Shown: positions 1 to 9,499, counted from the stretch's first letter. The stretch: 64,000 nucleotides of DNA from Microvirga guangxiensis (GCF_900102135.1 NZ_FMVJ01000007.1:1-64000), one strand, 5' to 3'. Numbers and translations: made by a program. Notes: generated by a model from the sequence alone, not told the origin.

Positions 1-276
1 CCGCTGCACGACCGCGTCGTCGTCCGCCGCATCGAGGCCGAAGAGAAGACGGCCGGCGGCATCATCATCCCGGATACCGCCAAGGAAAAGCCGCAAGAGG
101 GCGAAGTCGTCGCCGTCGGCGCTGGCGCCCGCGATGAGAGCGGCAAGGTCGTTGCTCTCGATGTGAAGGCCGGCGACCGCGTCCTGTTCGGCAAGTGGTC
201 CGGCACCGAGGTGCGTATCGACGGTCAGGATCTCCTGATCATGAAGGAATCCGACATCATGGGCATCGTCGGCTAA
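1..276 (+). CDS. groES: Co-chaperonin GroES (5' end missing)
   Basis: The frame is open from base 1 to the TAA at 274-276 and gives 91 residues beginning [10 protein letters not shown]. That is the usual GroES start after about four residues (M-K-F-R or similar), so only a few codons lie outside the window. The mobile-loop region ([19 protein letters not shown], about residues 15-33 here) and the C-terminal roof and strand ending in SDIMGIVG are typical. GroES caps the GroEL folding chamber in the cytosol. It is followed after 50 bases by groEL, the normal operon order. Any CIRCE or RpoH promoter would be upstream and is not visible. Confidence 0.97.
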   Translation, partial: PLHDRVVVRRIEAEEKTAGGIIIPDTAKEKPQEGEVVAVGAGARDESGKVVALDVKAGDRVLFGKWSGTEVRIDGQDLLIMKESDIMGIVG

Positions 277-311
277 TCAAGCCTTCGACCCATCACAGAT
301 TTCCAATTTAA

Positions 312-1973
<1,662 letters not shown>

Positions 1974-2000
1974 GTCCTCCGCTCAAGCGACCAATAAAGA

Positions 2001-2028
2001 AGGCCCCGGATTTCTCCGGGGCCTTTTT
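2001..2028 (+). terminator. Rho-independent terminator of groESL
   Basis: A perfect 10-bp stem (2001-2010 with 2015-2024) and a 4-base loop are followed by a run of T. It lies 28 bases after the groEL stop and just before the convergent GST gene. Confidence 0.9.
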
Positions 2029-2048
2029 CGTTTTGCAGCAATGAACGT

Positions 2049-2666
2049 TTACGCCGCCTGCTTCAGCAGGCCCTCTGCTGCAAGCGCTTCCTGCACCTTC
2101 GGGCGTGCGGCTACGCGGGCCTGGAAGGCGGTGAGGTTCTTGAAGGACGAGATGTCGATGGCGTGGAAGTTGGTCCAGTTCACGACCGTGAAGAGATAGG
2201 CGTCAGCGATCGTAAAGGTCTCGCCCATCAGGAAGGGCTGCTTGGCCAGCGTCTCATCGAGATAAGCGAAGCGGCTGGCGAGGCGCTCCTTCGTGGCAGC
2301 CTTCACGCTGTCGGGCGTCGTAGGGTTCCAGAGCGGAGCGAAGCCTTTGTGAATCTCGGAGCTGATGAACGTGATCCATTCGATCAGGCGATAGCGCTCC
2401 ATGGTGCCGTTGGCGGGCGCGAGGCCGGCATCGGCTTTCTGGTCCGCGAGGTACTGGATGATCGCAGCGGCTTCCGTAAGCAGCGAGCCATCGTTCAGGG
2501 CCACGGCAGGCACGTAGCCCTTCGGGTTGATGGAGCGGAAGTTCTCGCCAGCCTCCGTGAGGTGCTTCGAGAGGTCGACCTTCACGAGGTCGAGGCTGAG
2601 GCCTGCCTCGCGGGCGACGATGTGGGGAGCGAGCGAGCAAGCGCCTGGGGTATAGTAGAGCTTCAT
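2049..2666 (-). CDS. gstA: Glutathione S-transferase, beta class
   Basis: This 205-residue cytosolic GST has an N-terminal thioredoxin-like domain (residues 1-80) beginning MKLYYTPGACSLAPH. Cys10 in that segment is the beta-class catalytic cysteine. The cis-Pro segment (GYVPAV) and the ESxAI-like segment TEAAAIIQYL bind glutathione, and the helical C-terminal domain carries the usual LGETFTIADAYLF-type motif near residue 150. Beta GSTs conjugate or reduce electrophiles with glutathione. The gene lies 24 bases downstream of doxX on the same strand, so the two are probably cotranscribed from the MarR-controlled promoter (inference). Confidence 0.92.
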   Translation of the reverse strand: MKLYYTPGACSLAPHIVAREAGLSLDLVKVDLSKHLTEAGENFRSINPKGYVPAVALNDGSLLTEAAAIIQYLADQKADAGLAPANGTMERYRLIEWITFISSEIHKGFAPLWNPTTPDSVKAATKERLASRFAYLDETLAKQPFLMGETFTIADAYLFTVVNWTNFHAIDISSFKNLTAFQARVAARPKVQEALAAEGLLKQAA

Positions 2667-2690
2667 GGGTCTGATCCTTTTTGTCGAGAT

Positions 2691-3134
2691 TTAGGCTGCG
2701 GGCTTCAGCGAGGCCGGAGCGGAGAGAAGCGGAAGGCGGGATGACGGCTTGAGCGCGTAAGCGCCATCGCCGAGAAGGGCTTGTGCCACAGAAAGGACGA
2801 TCAGGTACAACGGGTATTCCCAGCCGCCCCCGGGGGCGGAGAAGAGCCAGCCATTGCCGATGTGGACCCAGGCAGCCCCGGCCAGCACCGGCAGGAGGGC
2901 CAGCGCGACCCAACGGCTCTGGACGCCGAGAACCAGCATGATGCCGCCGATGAGCTCGGCGAAGAACGTGGCGTAAGCGAGGAAGGCCGGCAGGCCGAGA
3001 GACTCGAAGTATTGCGCCGTGCCCGCAAGGGTAAAGGTCATGAGCTTCAGGACCAAGCTGTGAGCGATGAACATGACGCCGAGCGAGACGCGAAGCAGGA
3101 AGACGCCATGGGCGGTTGAGGAAGTCTGTGACAT
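2691..3134 (-). CDS. DoxX family membrane protein
   Basis: This is a 147-residue polytopic protein with four hydrophobic helices. The first segment (VFLLRVSLGVMFIAHSLVLK) and the AELIGGIMLVLGVQSRW motif are typical of the DoxX/YphA family. Family members are inner-membrane proteins of uncertain chemistry, often linked to thiol or electrophile stress. I chose the ATG at 3134 (MSQTSSTAHG); the frame stays open further upstream but would run through the operator region. The gene is divergent from the marR gene and upstream of a GST, a common redox-stress arrangement. A perfect TTGACA -35 box on its strand lies at 3185-3190. Confidence 0.88.
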   Translation of the reverse strand: MSQTSSTAHGVFLLRVSLGVMFIAHSLVLKLMTFTLAGTAQYFESLGLPAFLAYATFFAELIGGIMLVLGVQSRWVALALLPVLAGAAWVHIGNGWLFSAPGGGWEYPLYLIVLSVAQALLGDGAYALKPSSRLPLLSAPASLKPAA

Positions 3135-3145
3135 CGGAAAACTCC

Positions 3146-3207
3146 ATGCAGATGCATTAATATGAATATGCACTTGCATGGAAATGTCAAATATGATGCA
3201 ATTGCAT
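3146..3207. promoter_or_regulatory. Three ATGCA-N2-TGCAT operators between doxX and marR
   Basis: Three copies of the perfect inverted repeat ATGCA-NN-TGCAT occur at 3146-3157, 3168-3179 and 3196-3207. They surround the TTGACA box (3185-3190, minus strand) of the doxX promoter. This matches how MarR-family repressors bind their own divergent promoters, so the adjacent MarR protein is the likely ligand-controlled repressor of doxX-gst and of itself (inference). Confidence 0.75.
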
Positions 3208-3228
3208 AGAAACAGGGAAGGCTTTGCC

Positions 3229-3696
3229 GTGGCGCAAAATGTGCAGGAACCATCGGAGGCGGTCACCGATGCCTGGGTCTGTCTGATCCAGGCCGGAAAG
3301 GAAGTCGCGGGTGGGATCGAGGCAGAGCTGAAGGCGTCCGGCTTTCCGTCCCTGCCTTGGTACGATGTGCTTCTGCACCTGAAGAAGCAGCCCGATGGGC
3401 GTTCGTCTCCTCGGGAAATCGAGAACGCAGCGCTTTTTGAGCAATACAATCTCTCGCGCCTTCTCGACCGTATGGAGGGAGAGGGGCTCGTCAAACGCAT
3501 TCCCTTTCCTGGAGACAAGCGGCGGCAGCTGGTCGAGATCACGGAGGAAGGGCGCTTGCTCCAGCGGCGCATGTGGGGAGTCTACGGCCCTGCCATCAAT
3601 CGCCATATCGGCGGCAAGCTATCCGAGAAGGAGGCTGAGCAATTGGCTGCTCTGCTGCTGAAGCTCAGAAGACCCAAGAACGATCCGGGCTGCTAA
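3229..3696 (+). CDS. MarR family transcriptional regulator
   Basis: This is a winged-helix repressor of the MarR family, about 155 residues from the GTG at 3229. The central helix-turn-helix lies in the segment from SPREIENAALFEQYNLSRLL onward. It is followed by the typical wing with MEGEGLVKR and a PGDKRRQLVEITEEG strand, in which Asp and Arg contact DNA. The frame is also open from ATGs at 3178, 3184, 3193 and 3196, but these overlap operator copies. The GTG at 3229 has a clear AGGGAAGG ribosome site eight bases upstream, so I prefer it. It likely represses the divergent doxX-gst genes and itself; the ligand is unknown. Confidence 0.9.
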   Translation: MAQNVQEPSEAVTDAWVCLIQAGKEVAGGIEAELKASGFPSLPWYDVLLHLKKQPDGRSSPREIENAALFEQYNLSRLLDRMEGEGLVKRIPFPGDKRRQLVEITEEGRLLQRRMWGVYGPAINRHIGGKLSEKEAEQLAALLLKLRRPKNDPGC

Positions 3697-3746
3697 ACGT
3701 TCATGAGATAAGACGGCTAAGTTCCGGCGGACGACAAGGATAGCCC

Positions 3747-4298
3747 GTGAGAGAATGCCCCTCATCGCTCTTGAAACTGCGGTTCGGCATCCTGGTCGGT
3801 TCTGCCATCCTGCTCGCCCCGGCCGCTTTGCTCGCGGGCTGCTCCTTCGCCGCCGCCCAATCTGCAGAAGCCACACAACCAAGCTCCACCGCGATCCGAA
3901 CGCCCGATTTCGACGAGAGCGTTCGCTGGTATCAGGACAAGCTGGGGTTCCGGTTGATAGCCGAGCAGAATTTCGTTCAGGGGCGCACGGCGGTTCTGGA
4001 GCAGGGCGGTTTTCTCCTCGAACTGGAGGAGGTCGATCGTACCCTGCCGGCGGCTGGCGAACCTCCTGCCACGAGCCGTATGGAAGCCACGCGGCATCCG
4101 GTCGTCAGCCTGTTCGTGAGCGATGTGGACGCCGAGATCGAGCGCCTTCGCAAGACAGGCGTGGAGGTGCTCCAGGAACCGCAGGATGAACTCGATGGGC
4201 GATACCGCACGGCGCAGATCCGCGACAATGGCCGTCACAGGATCGAGCTGCGTGAACCCATCGACGAGAGTGGCGGGTTCAACCCCACAGGCCGGTGA
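3747..4298 (+). CDS. Exported VOC-fold lipoprotein
   Basis: The GTG start with AAGGA upstream gives 183 residues. Residues 1-31 form a signal peptide ending in a lipobox (LLAGC, Cys about 32), so the protein is predicted to be a periplasm-facing lipoprotein. The rest is a single vicinal-oxygen-chelate (glyoxalase/bleomycin-resistance) module: AIRTPDFDESVRWYQDKLGF, then HPVVSLFVSDVDAEIERL and a closing HRIELREP strand. VOC proteins are usually cytosolic; exported ones are less common. His and Glu in the last segments could bind metal, but the usual first-strand His is not seen. The substrate is unknown. It stands alone, about 50 bases after marR. Confidence 0.75.
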   Translation: MRECPSSLLKLRFGILVGSAILLAPAALLAGCSFAAAQSAEATQPSSTAIRTPDFDESVRWYQDKLGFRLIAEQNFVQGRTAVLEQGGFLLELEEVDRTLPAAGEPPATSRMEATRHPVVSLFVSDVDAEIERLRKTGVEVLQEPQDELDGRYRTAQIRDNGRHRIELREPIDESGGFNPTGR

Positions 4299-4380
4299 GA
4301 AAACATCCGGGCTCACGGAATAATCCATGGCTGGGAGTGTCTTGAAGAATAGGTCATCACGACCTTTCAGGAGGACACAC

Positions 4381-4767
4381 ATGAAGCTGTTTTTCGGTTC
4401 CGCTCTTCTCGCCGGCGTTCTTCTGGCTGCCACAGGAGCGCTCGCTCAGACGGCAACTCCTGCAAAGGTGGCCGACACCAGCAAGGGCAAGGCCCTTGTC
4501 GATGCCAAGGGCATGGTGCTCTACACCTTCGACCGTGATGCAGCGGGCAAGTCCAACTGCAATGGCCAATGCGCTCAGAACTGGCCGCCGCTCATCGCAG
4601 CAGCAGGAGCTTCCGCTTCCGGCGATTGGACGATTGTCACCCGTGACGATGGCTCGAAGCAGTGGGCGTATAAAGGCAAGCCGCTTTATCTCTGGGTCAA
4701 GGACACCAAGCCCGGTGAGGTGACGGGCGACGGTGTCAACAATGTCTGGCACATTGCCACTCCATAG
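4381..4767 (+). CDS. Secreted COG4315-type repeat protein
   Basis: This is a 128-residue exported protein. I chose the ATG at 4381 because AGGAGG lies seven bases upstream; the frame extends to 4327 without such a site. A signal peptide runs to about residue 20 (ATGALAQ). The mature part has two copies of the secreted-repeat motif of unknown function: GMVLYTFDRDAAGKSNCNG with the Cys pair CNGQC and NWPPL, then KPLYLWVKDTKPGEVTGD with VWH. In other genomes these proteins are often encoded next to ECF sigma factors, and here the sigma gene follows 52 bases later, suggesting a shared regulon (inference). The two Cys may form a disulphide. Confidence 0.82.
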   Translation: MKLFFGSALLAGVLLAATGALAQTATPAKVADTSKGKALVDAKGMVLYTFDRDAAGKSNCNGQCAQNWPPLIAAAGASASGDWTIVTRDDGSKQWAYKGKPLYLWVKDTKPGEVTGDGVNNVWHIATP

Positions 4768-4819
4768 TCATTGCCACGCTCATGCGCCTCATCTTTGATG
4801 GGGACGAGGTTGTGAGAGT

Positions 4820-5332
4820 TTGACATTGGACGAGATCGCTTCCCTTCTCGAGCCGCAGATCCCAGGCTTGCGACGCTATGCCTGGGCGCTGTTGCGCGAT
4901 GATGAGGCCGCGGACGATCTCGTCCAGGACACGCTGGAGCGGGCGATCCGCCATTGGAGCCAGCGCCACCGCGACGGCGATCTGAGGGCATGGCTCTTCG
5001 CCATCCAGCGCAACCTGTTTCTGAACGCCTTGAGAAAGCGCAAAACCCATGGCGTTCAGGTCGGAGTCGAAGCGCTGGAGAATTCGTCCAACGCGGATAA
5101 TCCGGAGAGTCGCGCGGGCTTGCGCGATATCCTGGCTGGGCTCGATTCCTTGCCGGAGGAGCAACGCTCGGTGCTTCTTCTGATCGGGGTCGAGGATCTG
5201 TCCTATGAGCAGGCTGCACAGGTCCTGGATGTTCCGCTCGGCACGGTGATGTCCCGCCTCAGTCGTGCGCGCGGACGCTTGAGGGAGTTCATGGAAAACG
5301 GCCGCACTGCCGTTTTGAGGAGTGTGAAGTGA
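4820..5332 (+). CDS. ECF-type RNA polymerase sigma factor
   Basis: The protein has 170 residues with sigma region 2 (RRYAWALLRDDEAADDLVQDTLERA, roughly residues 18-42) and region 4 near the end (LPEEQRSVLLLIGVEDLSYEQAAQ and VPLGTVMSRLSRARGRLRE). These bind the -10 and -35 elements. There is no ATG in a suitable place; TTG 4820 or TTG 4826 must start it, so the exact N-terminus is uncertain. Its stop overlaps the start of the next gene, a membrane anti-sigma factor. This pairing means the sigma factor is probably held inactive until an envelope signal releases it. The nature of the signal is not visible. Confidence 0.9.
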   Translation: MTLDEIASLLEPQIPGLRRYAWALLRDDEAADDLVQDTLERAIRHWSQRHRDGDLRAWLFAIQRNLFLNALRKRKTHGVQVGVEALENSSNADNPESRAGLRDILAGLDSLPEEQRSVLLLIGVEDLSYEQAAQVLDVPLGTVMSRLSRARGRLREFMENGRTAVLRSVK

Positions 5333-6129
5333 CGGGTGCGAGACCCATCGGTGAGGATGACCTGCAGGCTTATGCCGATGGCCGGCTTGAAGCGGCACGT
5401 CTTGAGACCGTCAAAGACTATCTCTCTTCCAATCCGGGAGTGGCGCAACGGGTCGAGCGAGAGATGGCGCAACGTGAAGCCTTGCGCGCGCGTCTCGCCT
5501 TCAAGATGCAGGAGCCGATTCCGGCGCGCTTGCGCGTTGCCAATCTCATCTCTGCCCGGAAGCGTCCGGCGCTCTTTAAAATGAAGGGCGTTGCTGCGGC
5601 ACTGGCGTGGCTGGTGCTGGGAGGCATTCTTGGCGCGGCGGGCGGTGCCTGGTGGAGTGAGCGCTCCTCCTCGCAAATGGCCGTTGCCGACAGCGCCATT
5701 ACGGCTCACCGGCTTTATGTGAGCGAGCGGCTGCATCCTGTCGAAGTGCCGGGCGAGCAAGAGGCTCATCTCGTGCAATGGCTGTCACGACGTGTCGGGA
5801 AGCCGTTGAAGGCCCCCGATCTCAATGCGCAGGGCTATCGTCTTATCGGAGGAAGGCTTCTCCCGTCCGGCAGCGAGGCGGCTGCGCTCTTCATGTACGA
5901 GAACGAAGGCGGCAACCGCCTCACGCTTTTCGCTCGGTCCAGTTTGGAGGAGAAGGAGACCGCATTTCGCTTCGAGATGCAGGACGGCATCTCGGCCTTT
6001 TCATGGATTGACAACGGGTTGTCCTACGTCGTCTCGGCCAGAGCCGACCGCACCCAACTTTTGCCGATCGCAGAGGCGATCTATCATCAGTTTCAGACGG
6101 CAAGCGGCCCGGTGAAGGGCCGCTTGTAA
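5329..6129 (+). CDS. Membrane-bound anti-sigma factor
   Basis: This 266-residue protein starts at GTG 5329, overlapping the sigma stop by four bases (GTGA), a sign of translational coupling. The N-terminal 75 residues resemble an anti-sigma domain (DLQAYADGRLEAARLETVKDYL), but I see no zinc-binding HxxxCxxC. A single membrane helix follows (AALAWLVLGGILGAAGGAWW, about residues 88-107). The C-terminal ~160 residues are predicted periplasmic and may sense the signal. It is expected to sequester the preceding sigma factor at the inner membrane. Confidence 0.85.
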   Translation: MTGARPIGEDDLQAYADGRLEAARLETVKDYLSSNPGVAQRVEREMAQREALRARLAFKMQEPIPARLRVANLISARKRPALFKMKGVAAALAWLVLGGILGAAGGAWWSERSSSQMAVADSAITAHRLYVSERLHPVEVPGEQEAHLVQWLSRRVGKPLKAPDLNAQGYRLIGGRLLPSGSEAAALFMYENEGGNRLTLFARSSLEEKETAFRFEMQDGISAFSWIDNGLSYVVSARADRTQLLPIAEAIYHQFQTASGPVKGRL

Positions 6130-6142
6130 TCGTTGCATTTTG

Positions 6143-6970
6143 TCAGCCGAAGACAGAAGGGTCGGGGCCGACGCGGCCGCTCTTGTCGTTCATCGTTTCG
6201 ATGATGCGCATGTCGTCCGCGTCCAAGGTGAAATCGAACACGTCGATGTTTTCGCGGATGCGCGTTGGATTGATCGATTTCGGAATGACGATAAAGCCGC
6301 TGTCGAGGTGCCAGCGCAGGATCACCTGGGCAGGGGTCTTTCCATATTTCCGTCCGATGGCGGCGAGCGTCTCATCCGTGACGAGGCTGCCCTGGCCGAG
6401 TGGGCCCCAGCACTCCGTTGCGATGTCATGCTGCGCATGGAACCGACGCAGTTCCGTCTGCTGGAAGCGCGGATGCAGTTCGATCTGGTTCAGGACAGGA
6501 ACGACTCCCGTCGTGTCGATCAGGCGCTGAAGATGCGGAACCATGAAGTTCGAAACGCCGATGGATTTCACGCGTCCCTCTTCCTTCAGGCGAGCCAGCG
6601 CGCGCCACGCATCGACATACCCTTCTCCGCTGGTTCCGGGCCAGTGGATGAGATAGAGGTCGACATAATCGAGCTGCAGCCGCTTCAGGCTTTCGTCGAA
6701 AGCCACCAGCGCTCCATCGTAGCTGCGCTTGTCGTTCCAGAGCTTGGTGGTGATGAAGAGCTCGCTGCGCGGCACATTGGATGCGGCAATCGCCTGACCG
6801 ACACCTTCCTCGTTTTCATAGATCGCTGCCGTATCGATGGAGCGGTAACCTGCCTGGAGGGCTTCGGTCACGCAGGAGACGGCTTCCTCGTTCGACACGC
6901 GCCAGACTCCATAGCCGAGTTGGGGCATCGAGTTTCCATCGTTCAGGCGAAAGGAAGGGACGCTTGGCAT
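6143..6970 (-). CDS. Aldo/keto reductase (2,5-diketo-D-gluconate reductase type)
   Basis: This is a 275-residue NADPH-dependent TIM-barrel oxidoreductase. The catalytic tetrad is visible as Asp46, Tyr51, Lys76 and His109 (segments SIDTAAIYENEEGVG, ITTKLWN, LIHWP). The C-terminal coenzyme motif IPKSINPTRIRENIDVFDF is also typical. The chosen ATG at 6970 has AGGAG in front; upstream in-frame codons lack family homology. Related enzymes (DkgA/DkgB) reduce diketo-gluconate, methylglyoxal and other carbonyls, so the physiological substrate cannot be fixed from sequence. It is transcribed away from the following flavoprotein gene. Confidence 0.92.
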   Translation of the reverse strand: MPSVPSFRLNDGNSMPQLGYGVWRVSNEEAVSCVTEALQAGYRSIDTAAIYENEEGVGQAIAASNVPRSELFITTKLWNDKRSYDGALVAFDESLKRLQLDYVDLYLIHWPGTSGEGYVDAWRALARLKEEGRVKSIGVSNFMVPHLQRLIDTTGVVPVLNQIELHPRFQQTELRRFHAQHDIATECWGPLGQGSLVTDETLAAIGRKYGKTPAQVILRWHLDSGFIVIPKSINPTRIRENIDVFDFTLDADDMRIIETMNDKSGRVGPDPSVFG

Positions 6971-7125
6971 CAAATAGCTCCTGAAAAGGGATGAAAGGCT
7001 GCGAGACAGAGGTAGGGTGGGCGGTCGGATAGACAAACCATTACAGGGATGCACGCCGGAACCGGTGCATCGGAGGCCGCGTTCCCTAGCTTAGCATCGG
7101 CATGATGTAAGAACGGGAGTGCCCT

Positions 7126-8205
7126 TTGTCCATTCCGGAAGCCAGAACCGGCACACCCGATCCGACCCTCGATGAGGGCGAGTTTCGCCGCCGCTTTCTA
7201 CAGCAGTTCGAGGATCCTGCTTTCGAGCCATTGGCCCAGGAACTGCAGCGCGTCGCGGATGCGGCCTGGGACGCCTATAGTCACCATCGCAAGAGCCCGA
7301 AGACCCGCAAGGCGGGGCCAGGCTTTGCCGATCCGAGCTACGATCTTTCGGTCGAGTGGATCGCAGCCAGAGAAGCAATCGATCAGGCGCAAAAGCGGCA
7401 TGAGGATGCCAATGGTCCCGCGCGTTTTCTGTTGATTGCAGCCTCATCCCGCAGTGAGCACACATGTCCCGGCGAGATGTCCAAGAGCTATCGTCTCATC
7501 GAGATTGCAAGCCAGGTTCTCGCCAGCGGAGAGAATACACAGGTTGAGATCCTGGAGCTCAGCCGGCTGACGTCGGAATACGGACGTCATATCCATCCAT
7601 GTAAGTCCTGTTTCTCGACAGCGGCTGCGCTCTGCCATTGGCCGTGCTCCTGTTATCCGAATTATTCCCTCGGGCAGACGCATGATTGGATGAACGAGAT
7701 CTATCCCAAATGGGTGGAGGCGCACGGTGTCATGATCGTCACGCCCGTGAACTGGTATCAGGTCTCGTCTCCCCTGAAGTTAATGATGGACCGCCTTGTC
7801 TGTGCCGATGGCGGCAATCCCGATCCCACATCGACCCATGGCAAGACGGTGGAGGAAGCCAAGGAGCTTGAGCTGAAGGGGTGGGATTATCCCAAGCACC
7901 TCTCTGGCCGCCTGTTCTCGGTGATCGTGCATGGCGATGCAGAGGGAGCCGACGGCGTGCGGCGCAGCCTGTCGGACTGGCTGCGAGCGATGGATCTCGC
8001 TCCCGCCGGCAACCTCGCCGAACTCGACCGCTATATCGGCTACTGGAAACCCTATGCCACCAGCCATGAGGAGTTGGACCGCGATCTCAGCGTGCAGGAC
8101 GAGGTACGCAATGCCGCCTGGACGTTGCTCGATGCGGTCACGTCGAAGAGGGCAGGTCATTGGGCGGAGGCCGGTAACCGGCTGAAGGAGCCCCGCCAGA
8201 AATAA
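7126..8205 (+). CDS. NADPH-dependent FMN reductase-like flavoprotein with Cys cluster
   Basis: The protein has 359 residues. An N-terminal ~95-residue helical segment of unknown role precedes a flavodoxin-like NADPH:FMN reductase domain. That domain starts at ARFLLIAASSRSEHTCPGEM (phosphate-loop region) and includes TPVNWYQVSSPLKLMMDRL, the flavin-facing loop. Between them lies a cysteine cluster: Cys159, 162, 170, 174 and 176 (CKSC, C-x3-C-x-C). Its position in the fold recalls the compact iron-sulfur motif of Isf-type flavoproteins, though the spacing differs. The start is a TTG at 7126 with GGGAG upstream; no ATG is suitably placed. Probably a cytosolic redox enzyme; substrate unknown. Confidence 0.75.
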   Translation: MSIPEARTGTPDPTLDEGEFRRRFLQQFEDPAFEPLAQELQRVADAAWDAYSHHRKSPKTRKAGPGFADPSYDLSVEWIAAREAIDQAQKRHEDANGPARFLLIAASSRSEHTCPGEMSKSYRLIEIASQVLASGENTQVEILELSRLTSEYGRHIHPCKSCFSTAAALCHWPCSCYPNYSLGQTHDWMNEIYPKWVEAHGVMIVTPVNWYQVSSPLKLMMDRLVCADGGNPDPTSTHGKTVEEAKELELKGWDYPKHLSGRLFSVIVHGDAEGADGVRRSLSDWLRAMDLAPAGNLAELDRYIGYWKPYATSHEELDRDLSVQDEVRNAAWTLLDAVTSKRAGHWAEAGNRLKEPRQK

Positions 8206-8246
8206 GCGGCAGATTGCGGCGCCACGATGGAGACGGGTTCAGCGAA

Positions 8247-8270
8247 AAGGCCGGGCATGCACCCGGCCTT
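8247..8270. terminator. Hairpin between convergent genes
   Basis: A 9-bp stem (8247-8255 with 8262-8270) lies between the flavoprotein and the ABC binding-protein gene. On the minus strand it is followed by TTTT, so it should mainly terminate the binding-protein gene; on the plus strand the T run is only two bases. Confidence 0.7.
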
Positions 8271-8298
8271 CGAATGAGACGGAAATCGTCCGGACTTC

Positions 8299-9324
8299 TT
8301 ATTTCGGCGCGGATTTTACCTCGGTGTCCCATTTCTTCAGCAGGCGTGTACGCTCTGCAACCGAGCCGTACTTCACCGTGTCGTAGTTGATCAGCTTCAT
8401 CTCGGAGAGCTTCGGTGCGCTGGGCGAGATCGGAGCGTTCTTGTTGGACGGGATCGAATAGATCTTCAGGTCCGCGCCCACCAGCTTCTGCGCTTCCGCC
8501 GTGAGAGCCCAGTCGACGAACTTCTTCGCTGCATCCTGGTTCTTCCCGTTGACGACGGAGACGGAGCCTGTCTCGTAGCCTGTGCCCTCGCAGGGTGCGA
8601 CGGTCTTCACGGGAGCGCCGTCGGCGATCATGGTCACCATGTCGTGCATGAAGGCGATGCCGATGGCGGTTTCACCCAGGGCGGTCGCCTTCACGGGTGC
8701 TGCGCCCGACTTGGTGTATTGATTGATGTTCTTGTGCAGCGCCTTCATGTAGTCGAAGGCCTTGTCCTCTCCCATCAACTGTACGAGCGATGCCAGGAAG
8801 ACATAAGCCGTACCCGAGGAGTTCGGGTCGGAGACCTGCACTTCGTCCTTGTATTTGGGATCGAGCAGATCGGCCCAGCATTTCGGCTCCGCCAAGCCCC
8901 GGCTCTTGAGAACCTCTGTGTTGTATCCGATGCCCAGCGCGCCGAGATAGGTGCCGGTGGCCCGGTTCCCCGATTGCTCGGAGAAGCGCTGCGCCCAATC
9001 ATACAGCTCCGGCAGCATGGGCGATTTGTAGGCGACTGTGAGCCCTTCCTCCGCAGCTTGAATGTGGGAATCGCCGGGGCCGCCCCACCACACGTCGGCA
9101 CGCGGGTTGGAGGCTTCGGCGCGGATCTGCGCCAGGGTTTCGCCGGTGCTCTTGCGCACCATCGTAACCTTGATACCGGATGACTTCTCGAAGGCTGCGA
9201 CGCCGACGCGGCACTGCTCTTCCAAGATCGAGCAATAAACCGTGAGCTGTTCCTGAGCCTGAGCCGCGAGAGGTGCGGCGCAGAGCGTGGCGGCGAGAGC
9301 GACGCCAGCTAGCAAATGGCGCAT
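8299..9324 (-). CDS. ABC transporter periplasmic binding protein, Fe(III)/phosphonate type
   Basis: This 341-residue protein has a signal peptide (cleavage about residue 23, AAQAQ) and the fold of cluster D iron-type binding proteins. Features include EQLTVYCSILEEQC, STGETLAQIRAEASNPRADV, and GTAYVFLASL with DYMKALHKNINQYTKSG, which is typical of the AfuA/FutA/FbpA superfamily. A good AGGAGG site precedes the ATG. The ligand may be ferric iron, a phosphonate or a small sugar phosphate; I cannot tell which. No permease or ATPase gene is adjacent, so it is an orphan binding protein in this window. The mature protein contains a few Cys that could pair. Confidence 0.85.
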   Translation of the reverse strand: MRHLLAGVALAATLCAAPLAAQAQEQLTVYCSILEEQCRVGVAAFEKSSGIKVTMVRKSTGETLAQIRAEASNPRADVWWGGPGDSHIQAAEEGLTVAYKSPMLPELYDWAQRFSEQSGNRATGTYLGALGIGYNTEVLKSRGLAEPKCWADLLDPKYKDEVQVSDPNSSGTAYVFLASLVQLMGEDKAFDYMKALHKNINQYTKSGAAPVKATALGETAIGIAFMHDMVTMIADGAPVKTVAPCEGTGYETGSVSVVNGKNQDAAKKFVDWALTAEAQKLVGADLKIYSIPSNKNAPISPSAPKLSEMKLINYDTVKYGSVAERTRLLKKWDTEVKSAPK

Positions 9325-9450
9325 GGGGCTTTCCTCCTATCGTGCCGAACATCTCTCGGTCCGGCTTGTTGATGGTGACAGCGACATGAGGGAGCTTAGC
9401 CGGCTTCCTTGTCAAGGTGGCTTTGCTTGCACCCTGTTCACAGCTCAACG

Positions 9451-9479
9451 AAAAAGGCCGGGCACATGGCCCGGCCTTT
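9451..9479 (-). terminator. Terminator after the metQ operon
   Basis: An 11-bp perfect stem (9453-9463 with 9469-9479) has a 5-base loop and a run of T on the minus strand (AAAAA at 9451-9455 on plus). It ends the metNIQQ transcript. Confidence 0.88.
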
Positions 9480-9499
9480 CCAAAAAGTCTTCAGGTGGC

